Shown one piece after another: positions 1 through 6,617 of a DNA stretch of 43,527 nt. A program made the translations under genes and the position numbers. The stretch covers positions 1-43,527 of the forward strand of contig NZ_JAPDDP010000069.1 in NCBI RefSeq assembly GCF_027587195.1, in the 5' to 3' direction. How positions within the stretch are numbered: the stretch's first letter is position 1; every line of letters begins with the position of its first letter. The notes under the pieces are model-generated. The model was given only the letters and a program-made list of their open reading frames with translations, made no database searches and was not told the DNA's origin. Origin of the DNA: Solirubrobacter phytolaccae. Lineage in GTDB: Bacteria > Actinomycetota > Thermoleophilia > Solirubrobacterales > Solirubrobacteraceae.

Positions 1-1448
1 CCGCCCCCGCCGCGCCCGCCGCCACCCTCGCCGCGTCCGCCGGCGCCGTCCTCGCCGCGCCCGCCGGCGCCGTCCTCGCCGGGGCCACCCTCGGCGAGGC
101 CCTTCTGGGCGAGCCAGACGTGTGGGGCGCGGTGGCCGGGCGCAGTGCTCGGGCGGACGTGCGCGGGGTCGAAGTCGGGGCCGGGTTCCCCGGCGGGCAG
201 CGCGAGCGGCGACGTCGGGTGGCGCTGGTCGTAGAGCACGCCGTCGGCGCTGCCGTGCAGCAGCGGGGCAACGTGTTCGGCCAGCGCGTCGCGGGCGTCC
301 CGTCCGCCCGGGTCGTCGAGCCGCGGGCCCAGCGCGCGGGCCTGCGCGCCGACGCGCAGCCAGGCCTCGGCGACGCGCAGCGTCGCTTCACCGGTCGCGA
401 CGCTCGCGGCGCGGCGCTCGTGCTCGTAGGCGTCGAGCAGCGCCTCGCCACCCCAGCCCGCGAGCAGCGCCGGGAGCATCCAGCCGAGCGTCACCGCGTC
501 GGCGACGCCGTGGTTGAGGTTCTGGCCCAGGTGGGGCGGGAAGGCCGAGGCGGCGTCGCCCGCGAGCAGCACGCGGCCCGCCCGGTAGACCCAGGCGGTG
601 CGGCGCTGGATCGTGTGCGTCGTCACCGCGGCCTCGGTCACCGGCAGTCCGGCCCGGCCGAGGAAGCGCGCGATCTCCGCGTGGACGTCGAGCTCGTCGA
701 GCGCGACGAGCGGGCCGGCGGCGATCCGCCAGCGATCTCGTTCGTACGGGTGCGTCAGCCCGGCCGCGTCGTGGTTGATCACCCGGAACTGCACGCCGGG
801 ACGCACGCCGAGCCGGCCGAACGCGCCCGGCAGCCGGAAGGTGAGGTTGCGCAGGTGGCCGACGGGCGTCGTGAGCTCGCGGTCGATCCCGACGGCTTCG
901 CGGACGCGGCTACGGCCACCGTCGCAGGCGACGAGCCAGCGCGCGCCGACGACGTCGTCGCCGACGCGGACGGTCACCCCGGTCGCGTCGGGCCGGAGGT
1001 CCGTGACCTCGACGCCGAGCACGAAGCGCGCCCCGAGCGCCGCGGCGCGCTCCCGTACGACCCGCAGGAACCGGTACTGCGGAAGATCGATCGGGGGCTC
1101 CGCGCCGATCGTCGCCCACGGCGCGCTCGGCGCCCACAGCTCACGCCCCGCGCCGACCGGCGGGAGCAGCTCGTGCCCGGCGACGCGCGTCACGGCCAGC
1201 ATCCCGCGGTGCCAGCCCGGCGGCAGCGGGCGCGCGGCACGCAGCGCTTCGGCGACGCCCCAGCGCCGCGCGGCCTCCATCGTGCGGATCGAGAGGTTCC
1301 GGGCGCGGACGTCGGTCGGCGGCGGCAGCGTGGCGCGCCGCTCGACGACGAGGGGACGCACGCCACGCACGCCGAGCTCGATCGCGAGCGCGGAGCCGAC
1401 CGGCCCCGCGCCGACGATCAGCACGTCGACGGCCCGCGGCAGCCGCAC
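1..1448 (-). CDS. FAD-dependent aromatic/phenol-type monooxygenase (3' end beyond window)
   Basis: Flavoprotein hydroxylase of the PheA/TfdB/MhpA type, which uses NAD(P)H and O2 to hydroxylate aromatic-like substrates in the cytoplasm. The N-terminus carries the dinucleotide motif VLIVGAGPVGSAL (about residues 9-21). The second FAD motif, LLAGDAASAFPPHLGQNLN, lies about residues 286-304. The start is a GTG at 1448, four bases after the stop of the upstream monooxygenase gene, so it is the third gene of a leftward operon. 482 residues are visible with no stop. Odd feature: after the usual late motif (HVWLAQKG) the frame enters a Gly/Glu/Arg repeat instead of the normal closing segment. The substrate is not predictable; the context suggests a role with the neighbouring FMNH2 monooxygenase. 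Confidence 0.85.
   Translation of the reverse strand, partial: MRLPRAVDVLIVGAGPVGSALAIELGVRGVRPLVVERRATLPPPTDVRARNLSIRTMEAARRWGVAEALRAARPLPPGWHRGMLAVTRVAGHELLPPVGAGRELWAPSAPWATIGAEPPIDLPQYRFLRVVRERAAALGARFVLGVEVTDLRPDATGVTVRVGDDVVGARWLVACDGGRSRVREAVGIDRELTTPVGHLRNLTFRLPGAFGRLGVRPGVQFRVINHDAAGLTHPYERDRWRIAAGPLVALDELDVHAEIARFLGRAGLPVTEAAVTTHTIQRRTAWVYRAGRVLLAGDAASAFPPHLGQNLNHGVADAVTLGWMLPALLAGWGGEALLDAYEHERRAASVATGEATLRVAEAWLRVGAQARALGPRLDDPGGRDARDALAEHVAPLLHGSADGVLYDQRHPTSPLALPAGEPGPDFDPAHVRPSTAPGHRAPHVWLAQKGLAEGGPGEDGAGGRGEDGAGGRGEGGGGRGGG
31..78. repeat. 24-bp tandem repeat in the monooxygenase 3' region
   Basis: Two copies of a 24-bp unit (31-54 and 55-78) differ at one base (36 versus 60). 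Because 24 is divisible by three, it encodes an in-frame repeat GEDGAGGR on the minus strand. Degenerate GC-rich copies continue toward position 1, so the array probably extends outside the window. Confidence 0.75.
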
Positions 1449-1452
1449 GGCG

Positions 1453-2829
1453 CTACCCGACCGGCACCTGAGAGCGGAACGCCCCGCGGTAGCGCGCCGC
1501 GGGATGGCGCTCGCTCAGCCGGTCGTTGCCGAACAGCTTGCGGCGCAGCGTGCCGGGCGTGTACTCGCGCTGGGCGAGGCCGCGCTCGCGCAGGACGGGG
1601 AGCACGTGGTCGATGAACTCCTGGTAGGAGCCGGGGATGGTGGCGTTGACCACGTTGATCCCGTCGACGCCCGCCTCGCTCCAGCGCGCGAGCTCGTCGG
1701 CGATCTGCTCCGGCGTGCCGGTGACGCGCGTGTTGCGCGTGCGCAGCCGCACGACGTCCTCGAGCGTCGGCGTGCGCCCGTTCGTCGCCTCACGCAGCCA
1801 CGCGAGCCCGCTCTGGCCGCCCTCGGTGTGGATGACGTCGATCGGCGTGTCCGGCTCGTAGGCGCCGAGGTCCACGCCCAGGCTGCCGCCGAAGTGGGCG
1901 ATCTGGCCGTCGATGTCGATCTTCTCCTCCAGCTCGGCCTCTTTGCGGAGCGCCTCCTCCTCGGTCGAGCCGACCACGAACGAGAGGCCCTGGAAGAACT
2001 TCAGGTCGTCGCGGTGGCGGCCGTGCGCCTCGACGAGCCGGCGCGTGTCGTCGATCAGCACGCGCGCCTGCTCGGCGCCGGGGCTGACGATGAACTGCGC
2101 CTCGGCGTGGCGGGCGGCGAAGTCGCGCCCGACCTTCGAGGAGCCCGCCTGGAAGAGCAGCGGCGTGCGCTGCGGAGAGGGCGCGGAGAGGAACGGGCCC
2201 TGGACCTTCCAGTGCTCGCTGACGTGGTTGATCGCGTGGATCTTCGACGGGTCGGCGTGACGGCCGCTGCCGCGGTCCTGCTCGAGCGCGTCCTCGTCCC
2301 ACGAGCCCTCCCAGAGCTTGTAGAGGACGTCGAGGTACTCGTCGGCGAACGCGTAGCGGTCGTCGTGGGAGAGCAGGTCGTCGTGGCCGAAGTTCTTCCA
2401 GCCGTTGGCGAGCGCGCTCGTGACGATGTTCCACGCGATCCGCCCGTTCGAGGCGTGATCGAGCGTGGCGACCTGGCGGGCGAAGTTGTACGGCGGCTGC
2501 TGGATCGGCCCGGCCGTGAACGCGAGCCCGAGGTGCTGGGTGTGCGACGCGAGCGCGGACAGGATCACCAGCGGGTCGTTGCTCGGGATCTGCAGGCCGA
2601 GCTCGGCGTGATGCGCCCAGCCGCCGCGGTAGTCGCCGTACACGCCGACGACGTCGGCGAAGAAGATCGCGTCGAACCCACCGGCCTCCAGGCGCTTCGC
2701 CAGATCGACCCACAGGTCGAGCTCGTTGAAGCGGAGCTGCTCGCCCTCCGGATCGCGCCACAAGCCGTGGACGATGTGCGACGCGGTGTTCATGACGAAC
2801 GCGGAGAAACGCAGCGGTGGTCTGGGCAT
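1453..2829 (-). CDS. FMNH2-dependent monooxygenase, NtaA/SnaA/DszA/SoxA family
   Basis: Two-component flavin monooxygenase (bacterial luciferase-like TIM barrel) of 458 residues, the normal family length. It needs reduced FMN supplied by a separate reductase and cleaves C-N or C-S bonds, or oxidises sulfone/aminopolycarboxylate substrates, depending on the member. Family landmarks are the start MPRPPLRFSAFVMNT, the segment GLWRDPEG, the segment AGPIQQPPYNFARQVATLD, GRIAWNIVTS near residue 130, and RTPLLFQAGSS near residue 220. The ATG at 2829 is 9 nt downstream of the stop of the upstream SfnB/DszC-like gene. A possible internal promoter (TAGTAT at 2841-2836 on the minus strand) would give a leaderless mRNA. 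Two flavin reductases are encoded divergently at 4969-6026, which fits. The substrate is unknown; an organosulfur compound is an inference. Confidence 0.9.
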   Translation of the reverse strand: MPRPPLRFSAFVMNTASHIVHGLWRDPEGEQLRFNELDLWVDLAKRLEAGGFDAIFFADVVGVYGDYRGGWAHHAELGLQIPSNDPLVILSALASHTQHLGLAFTAGPIQQPPYNFARQVATLDHASNGRIAWNIVTSALANGWKNFGHDDLLSHDDRYAFADEYLDVLYKLWEGSWDEDALEQDRGSGRHADPSKIHAINHVSEHWKVQGPFLSAPSPQRTPLLFQAGSSKVGRDFAARHAEAQFIVSPGAEQARVLIDDTRRLVEAHGRHRDDLKFFQGLSFVVGSTEEEALRKEAELEEKIDIDGQIAHFGGSLGVDLGAYEPDTPIDVIHTEGGQSGLAWLREATNGRTPTLEDVVRLRTRNTRVTGTPEQIADELARWSEAGVDGINVVNATIPGSYQEFIDHVLPVLRERGLAQREYTPGTLRRKLFGNDRLSERHPAARYRGAFRSQVPVG

Positions 2830-2838
2830 GACCGGATA

Positions 2839-4386
2839 CTACATAAACTTGATCGGATTACTTATATTTGCGATGGTGCGCCAGTGCTCGTCCAACCCGC
2901 GACCTCGCGTCAGCGCGCTGGCGCCCGCGATCTCGAGCGCGTCGCTGACGATCCGCAGCGCCACCTCGTCGGCGTAGCGGGCGCCCTCCCCGCGGGCGTC
3001 GAGCGCGTCGAGCGCGCGCAGCCGGACAGCGAGCTCGCCGAAGCGCAGGATCGCGTGCGGCTCGTCGACGGCCCGCGCGACGCCGGCCTCGGGCCAGGCG
3101 GAGCGCTGCGCGACGAACTGCGCAGCCTCGGCGAGAGCGGCGCGGGCGGCGTCGGCGACCACGTGGCCGGTGGGCACGAAGGACGGCAGCCGGGGCGGCG
3201 CGACCAGCTCGTCCGCGCGGTGCTTGAGCCCCGGCGAGCGCGGCGCGGGATACGCCCCGGTGAGCACGTGCCGCCCCACGTGGTGGAACGCCCAGCGCCC
3301 GGGATCGTGCACCGAGTGCGTCCGCGCGTTGCGCCAGTGGAGCTCGACCCGCGCCGCGAGCCGGGCGTCGCCGCCGACCCAGCGCGTGGCGGCGTCGGCG
3401 GTCCGCACGGACGTCCGGTACGAAAGCGCCCGCGCGGCGAACAGCGCGAGGCTCGCCTCGCCGAGCGCGAGCCGCGAGGGCGCGACGGTCAGGGCGGCCT
3501 CGCCGGACGCGTCGGCGTCGTTGCGCGGCGCGCCAAGCCCGTTGCGCGGCGCGGCCGTGCGCGGCGCGAGCGCGTCGATTTGCGCGGCGGCGTCGTCCAG
3601 CAGTGCGCGGGCCGCGGCCACGTGCGCCGTCACAGCCGCGAAGGCGTCGCTCTCGCGGACGTGCGCCGGCCACGACTCGGCCAGTACGGCTTCGGCGATG
3701 CCGACCTCGAGCGCCGGGTGCGGGATCTGCGCACGCAGCTCGCGGGCCTGTGCCGCGGGGGCGTCGCGCCACGCGTCGAGCACGTGGTCGCGCGGCACGG
3801 CCACGTCCGTCAACGTGACGCCGACGCTGCGGGTCGCGCGCTGGCCGAACGCCTCCCAGCGCGTCCCGACCTCGATCCCGTCGGCGCCGGCCGGCACCAG
3901 CGCGACGCGCAACTCGTCCCCCAGCAGGGCAGGGACCGCGAGCCACTGGGCGTCGACCGCGCCCGTGCAGTACGACTTCGCGCCGGTCAGCCGGAAGCCG
4001 TCACCGTCGGGCGTGAGCGTCGTCGGCCGGCGCGGGTCGGCGTCGCGGTTGAGGTTGCCGAAGCGCGCGCCGCGGTCGCGGATGTCGTCGCTGATCGCCT
4101 CCCGCACGGCGGGCGACGCCAGCGCCAGCAGCTCGACGTTGCCGACGTGGCCGTGCAGCTGCTGCGCGAGGCCGGGATCGCCCGTGGCGAGGATGCGCAC
4201 GAGGTCGGCGATCGCCGGGCCCGAAGCGCCCGCGCAGGCGCCGAGCAGCCCGCTTGCCGCCAGCGCCTCGAGCGCGCCGTCCTGCACCCACGGGTCGCGG
4301 TCACGGTCGAGCGCGCCGCGCCGCCAGTGGGCAGCCAGCCGCTCGGCGGCAGGAAGAACGGGCGACACCGAGAGCACGGATGGCAT
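2839..4386 (-). CDS. SfnB/DszC-like acyl-CoA-dehydrogenase-fold monooxygenase with an extra C-terminal lobe
   Basis: Flavin-dependent oxidoreductase with the acyl-CoA dehydrogenase fold, closest in style to SfnB/DszC 'sulfur acquisition' proteins that use FMNH2 and O2. 515 residues, against about 400 expected. Residues 1 to about 375 make a complete member, with the mid-domain segment around LTGAKSYCTGA and the usual ending HWRNARTHSVHDPGRW. It is followed by roughly 110 residues resembling a second C-terminal helical bundle ending in GRGLDEHWRTIANI. The start is ATG 4386; the frame stays open further upstream, but that stretch runs over the divergent gene and has no family similarity. First gene of a leftward operon with the DszA-like and FAD monooxygenase genes. 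A 13-bp direct repeat lies inside (3520-3553). Confidence 0.82.
   Translation of the reverse strand: MPSVLSVSPVLPAAERLAAHWRRGALDRDRDPWVQDGALEALAASGLLGACAGASGPAIADLVRILATGDPGLAQQLHGHVGNVELLALASPAVREAISDDIRDRGARFGNLNRDADPRRPTTLTPDGDGFRLTGAKSYCTGAVDAQWLAVPALLGDELRVALVPAGADGIEVGTRWEAFGQRATRSVGVTLTDVAVPRDHVLDAWRDAPAAQARELRAQIPHPALEVGIAEAVLAESWPAHVRESDAFAAVTAHVAAARALLDDAAAQIDALAPRTAAPRNGLGAPRNDADASGEAALTVAPSRLALGEASLALFAARALSYRTSVRTADAATRWVGGDARLAARVELHWRNARTHSVHDPGRWAFHHVGRHVLTGAYPAPRSPGLKHRADELVAPPRLPSFVPTGHVVADAARAALAEAAQFVAQRSAWPEAGVARAVDEPHAILRFGELAVRLRALDALDARGEGARYADEVALRIVSDALEIAGASALTRGRGLDEHWRTIANISNPIKFM
2844..2860. promoter_or_regulatory. Putative operator, copy B (TAAACTTGATCGGATTA)
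   Basis: Shares 12 of 17 positions with the copy at 4396-4412. Read on the minus strand it is CCGATC-N2-GTTTA followed by 14 nt and then the ATG of the FMNH2 monooxygenase at 2829. The same motif-to-ATG distance is found for the other copy. It sits in the last codons of the upstream gene, immediately before a -10-like TAGTAT. The binding protein is not known. Confidence 0.5.
3520..3553. repeat. 13-bp direct repeat, 21-bp period
   Basis: GTTGCGCGGCGCG occurs at 3520-3532 and 3541-3553. The 21-bp period keeps frame and encodes a repeated APRN-type segment in a loop of the SfnB/DszC-like protein. It looks like a small slippage expansion. Confidence 0.6.
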
Positions 4387-4387
4387 A

Positions 4388-4416
4388 TTGTCGACTTTAC
4401 CGATCGGGTTTAGGAT
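4388..4416 (+). promoter_or_regulatory. Candidate promoter for the DsbA-like/flavin reductase operon
   Basis: TTGTCG at 4388-4393, a 17-nt spacer and TAGGAT at 4411-4416. Transcription would begin about 4423-4427, at or just before the ATG at 4427, giving an essentially leaderless mRNA. An alternative -10 is TATTTA at 4416-4421. On the other strand TAAAGT (4399-4394) sits 7 nt before the ATG at 4386, so two divergent promoters probably overlap in this 40-bp gap. Confidence 0.45.
4396..4412. promoter_or_regulatory. Putative operator, copy A (TTTACCGATCGGGTTTA)
   Basis: Contains the perfect 8-bp palindrome CCGATCGG with AT-rich flanks, between the divergent starts at 4386 and 4427. On the plus strand it is CCGATC-N2-GTTTA and then 14 nt to the ATG at 4427, the same geometry as copy B at 2860-2844. 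It overlaps both candidate promoters, so a bound regulator could control both operons together. Functional assignment is inference. Confidence 0.5.
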
Positions 4417-4426
4417 ATTTAAGGCG

Positions 4427-4969
4427 ATGACCGAGTTCCAGGCGTACGAGCACACCGACATCAACAGCGCCACGGCGTTCAACGCCGAGCCCGTCCTGCG
4501 CCGCGTGCGCCACCGGTACGAGGGGCGCGCGTGGTGGCGACGGGTGTTCGGATCGTGTGAGCCTTCGCCCCTCGTGGCCCGGGCGGCGCGGGCCGCCGAG
4601 CACCAGGGCGCGGCCTGTGCCGAGGCCGTCCTGAAGCGGCTGCGCGAGGCGACGTTCGTCGATCGGACTCCGGTCGACGACGTGTCCGCGCTCGCCGCGG
4701 CGCTCGCCGACGTGCCCGGCCTGGACGTGTCGCGGCTCATCCGCGACCTCGAGTCGCCCGACGTCGTGTGGTCGGTCGACGCCGACCGCTCGCTCACCCG
4801 CCGCCGCGGTGGCGGCGAGGCGCCGTGCCCGTACCCGACCGTGCTGTTCCGTGGACCCGGAGGTGATCGTGTGGTGACCGGCCCGCAGCCGTTCGAGGCC
4901 TACGTTGAAGCGATCGAGGCGGTGGCGCCGGCACTGCGCGGCGTGCGCCCGCTCGCGGAGGCCGCCTGA
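4427..4969 (+). CDS. DsbA/FrnE-like thioredoxin-fold protein without the CxxC motif
   Basis: 180-residue protein resembling cytoplasmic DsbA-family dithiol isomerases (FrnE type). The N-terminus reads HTDINSATAFNAEPVLRRVR, where active members have a D-x-x-CPWC-W-A-x-EP arrangement; here S14 and A17 stand at the two cysteine positions. The C-terminal cis-proline region is kept (PYPTVLFRGPGG, then the TGPQPFEAYVEAI helix). It should therefore be unable to do thiol-disulfide exchange and may act as a binding or assembly partner. Its stop shares one base with the start of the flavin reductase (TGATG at 4967-4971), so the two are translationally coupled. The ATG at 4427 is chosen because family similarity begins there. 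Confidence 0.7.
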   Translation: MTEFQAYEHTDINSATAFNAEPVLRRVRHRYEGRAWWRRVFGSCEPSPLVARAARAAEHQGAACAEAVLKRLREATFVDRTPVDDVSALAAALADVPGLDVSRLIRDLESPDVVWSVDADRSLTRRRGGGEAPCPYPTVLFRGPGGDRVVTGPQPFEAYVEAIEAVAPALRGVRPLAEAA

Positions 4970-5463
4970 TGGGCGCCGCCGTGCAGCCGCTCCCCGCGGA
5001 CGCGCTGCGGGCCGCGATGGGCCACTTCGCCACCGGCGTCACCGTCGTCACGGCCGGACCGGGCCGCGACCCGCACGGGAGCACCGTCAACGCGATCACG
5101 TCCGTGTCGCTCGCCCCGCCGCTGCTGCTGATCTGCCTGCGCGAGGACTCGCTGACGCTCGGCGCCCTCCTCACCGCCGGGCACTTCGGCGTCAACGTCC
5201 TGCGCGAGCACCAGACGTCGATCGCGAAGCGCTTCGCCCGTCGGGGCGCGTCGTGGGACGGCGTCACCTACTCGCAGGGCATCGTCGGCGGTGTCCCCGT
5301 GATCGACGGCGCGCTCGCGACGCTCGAATGCGCCGTCCACGACGTCGCCGACGGCGGCGACCACCGGATCATCGTCGGCCAGGTGCTTGCGGTCGAGCAC
5401 CCCGAGGAGCACGTCTCGCCGCTGCTGTTCTACCGCGGCACGTTCACGAAGCTGGGAGCCTGA
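4969..5463 (+). CDS. Flavin reductase (HpaC/flavin_Reduct domain)
   Basis: 164-residue FMN/FAD reductase of the HpaC class, which uses NAD(P)H to make free reduced flavin for two-component monooxygenases. Typical features are the opening LRAAMGHFATGVTVVTA (about residues 12-28), NAITSVSLAPPLLLICL (about 42-58), the GHFGVNVL strand, and the closing LLFYRGTFTKL. Full length. It overlaps the previous stop by one base, and the next gene begins 3 nt after its stop. Its likely clients are the divergently encoded NtaA/DszA-like and SfnB/DszC-like enzymes. Confidence 0.93.
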   Translation: MGAAVQPLPADALRAAMGHFATGVTVVTAGPGRDPHGSTVNAITSVSLAPPLLLICLREDSLTLGALLTAGHFGVNVLREHQTSIAKRFARRGASWDGVTYSQGIVGGVPVIDGALATLECAVHDVADGGDHRIIVGQVLAVEHPEEHVSPLLFYRGTFTKLGA

Positions 5464-5465
5464 GA

Positions 5466-6026
5466 GTGTCGATCGTCGCCATCATCGGATCCGCCACGCC
5501 GCCCGGCCGCCTGCGCCGCGCCGTCGCGGAAGCGCTCGACCGGTCCCCCGCCGAGACGCAGCTGTTCGACCTGGCCGAGCATCCGCTGCCGTTCGCGGGC
5601 TCGGCGCACTTCGAGGCCCCGATCCTCGACGCCGTCGCCACCGCCGACGCTGTGCTCCTCGCCACGCCCGTGTACCGCGGCACGTACACGGGCGTGCTCA
5701 AGAACCTGCTCGACCTGCTGCCCGTCGAGGCGCTCCAGGGCAAGCCGGCGGCGATCGCCGCGATGGGCGCCACCGACCACCACTCGCTCGGGCCCGACTG
5801 GCACCTGCGGGACACGCTCGCGTGGTTCGGGGCGCTGACCCTGCCGACGAGCGCGTACCTGAGCTCGCGCGACTTCACCGACGGCGTCCCCGGCGACCGG
5901 GGCGTGGCGGAGCTCGACGAGCTGCTCGCGGGGCTGGCCGCGCTCGCGGACGCGCTGCCCGAGGGCGTCACGCTCGGGCCGGCGCCGCTGGCCGCGCGGG
6001 CGCGCGCTACGCCGCGAGGCGGGTGA
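5466..6026 (+). CDS. NAD(P)H-dependent FMN reductase (SsuE/MsuE-like)
   Basis: 186-residue flavodoxin-fold reductase. The phosphate-binding loop is near the start (IIGSATPPGRLRRAV, about residues 6-20) and the second family motif is ATPVYRGTYTGVLKNLLD near residue 70. It would generate FMNH2 for sulfonate- or sulfone-type monooxygenases. The GTG start at 5466 is 3 nt after the flavin reductase stop; no better start exists. A second, unrelated flavin reductase in one operon is unusual and implies either two clients or two flavins. Its 3' end overlaps the convergent YbaK gene by 20 bp. Confidence 0.88.
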   Translation: MSIVAIIGSATPPGRLRRAVAEALDRSPAETQLFDLAEHPLPFAGSAHFEAPILDAVATADAVLLATPVYRGTYTGVLKNLLDLLPVEALQGKPAAIAAMGATDHHSLGPDWHLRDTLAWFGALTLPTSAYLSSRDFTDGVPGDRGVAELDELLAGLAALADALPEGVTLGPAPLAARARATPRGG

Positions 6027-6489
6027 CAGTCGCGCCCGCCGCGTCGGCGAGCGCGGAGGGCGCGATCGGGAAGATCGTGTGTGGGTGGCCGGCGGCCGCC
6101 CACACCGTCTCGTACTGCAGGAGGTCCTCGTCCATGAACGTGCGGACGGGCGCGGGATGGCCGACCGGAGGGATGCCGCCGATCGCGTAGCCGGTGACCT
6201 CGCGCACGTAGGTGGCGTCGGGGCGCTCGACCTGCTCGTCGAGCGCCGCCTCCAGCAGCTCGAGGTCCGCGCGGTTGGACCCCGACACGAGGGCGAGCAC
6301 CGGCTGGCCCGACGTGACGCCACGCATCACGAGCGACTTGACGATCGCGCCGAGCTCGCAGCCGACGGCGGCCGCGGCCTCCGGCGCGGTGCGGGTGGCG
6401 TCCTCGAGGTGGACGATGTCGGCCGGGAGCCCGAGCGCGACGAGCGCGGCGTGCACACGGCGGGAGCTGCGAGGCAGGTCGTCGGTCAC
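6007..6489 (-). CDS. YbaK/EbsC-type aminoacyl-tRNA deacylase
   Basis: 160-residue INS-superfamily protein that hydrolyses mischarged tRNAs (Cys-tRNA-Pro or similar). The conserved catalytic lysine is K51 in GAIVKSLVM. Other motifs are ALVSGSNRADL (about 65-75), the TGYAIGGIPPVGH loop (about 98-110), and a C-terminal AAGHPHTIFPI segment. Length is normal. Its last 20 bp overlap the end of the convergent FMN reductase gene. Leftward transcription starts in the repeat-rich gap 6490-6617. Confidence 0.92.
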   Translation of the reverse strand: MTDDLPRSSRRVHAALVALGLPADIVHLEDATRTAPEAAAAVGCELGAIVKSLVMRGVTSGQPVLALVSGSNRADLELLEAALDEQVERPDATYVREVTGYAIGGIPPVGHPAPVRTFMDEDLLQYETVWAAAGHPHTIFPIAPSALADAAGATVTRLAA

Positions 6490-6617
6490 GGCCCGAGACC
6501 TTAGCCACCGGCCGATCGGTCGCCGCCGGGTCCGCCGATCGGCCCAACCGGGGTTCGACCCCGGTTCAGTCCCTTCGTCCCATCCGTCAGTCGGCTGACA
6601 AGGCGAACACCCGGTGC
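6490..6617. promoter_or_regulatory. Divergent intergenic region with four inverted repeats
   Basis: This 128-bp gap separates the YbaK start from the secreted-protein start. It holds two copies of the palindrome CCGATCGG (6512-6519 and 6535-6542, 23 bp apart), a perfect 9-bp-arm hairpin with a TCG loop (6546-6566), and a perfect 5-bp hairpin GTCAG-TCGG-CTGAC (6586-6599). No clear -35/-10 pair is visible. The symmetry suggests protein binding or RNA structure. Confidence 0.55.

Noticed and set aside
598-4413. Very long plus-strand open frame (over 1200 codons) opposite the monooxygenase genes
   Set aside because: Its translation is Arg/Val/Glu-rich with no family motifs, while the minus strand encodes three clear flavin enzymes; it is a GC-driven mirror frame. 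The same holds for long opposite-strand frames at 9792-11231, 13766-15115, 17474-18985, 22037-24109 and 40099-41451.
4387-4797. N-terminal extension of the SfnB/DszC-like gene up to 4797
   Set aside because: The extra 137 codons lie entirely over the promoter and coding region of the divergent DsbA-like gene and contain no recognisable domain.
6546-6566. Hairpin AACCGGGGT-TCG-ACCCCGGTT as a tRNA T-arm or tRNA remnant
   Set aside because: The GTTCGAC segment recalls a T loop, but stem and loop lengths do not fit, and no anticodon or acceptor arm can be formed nearby.
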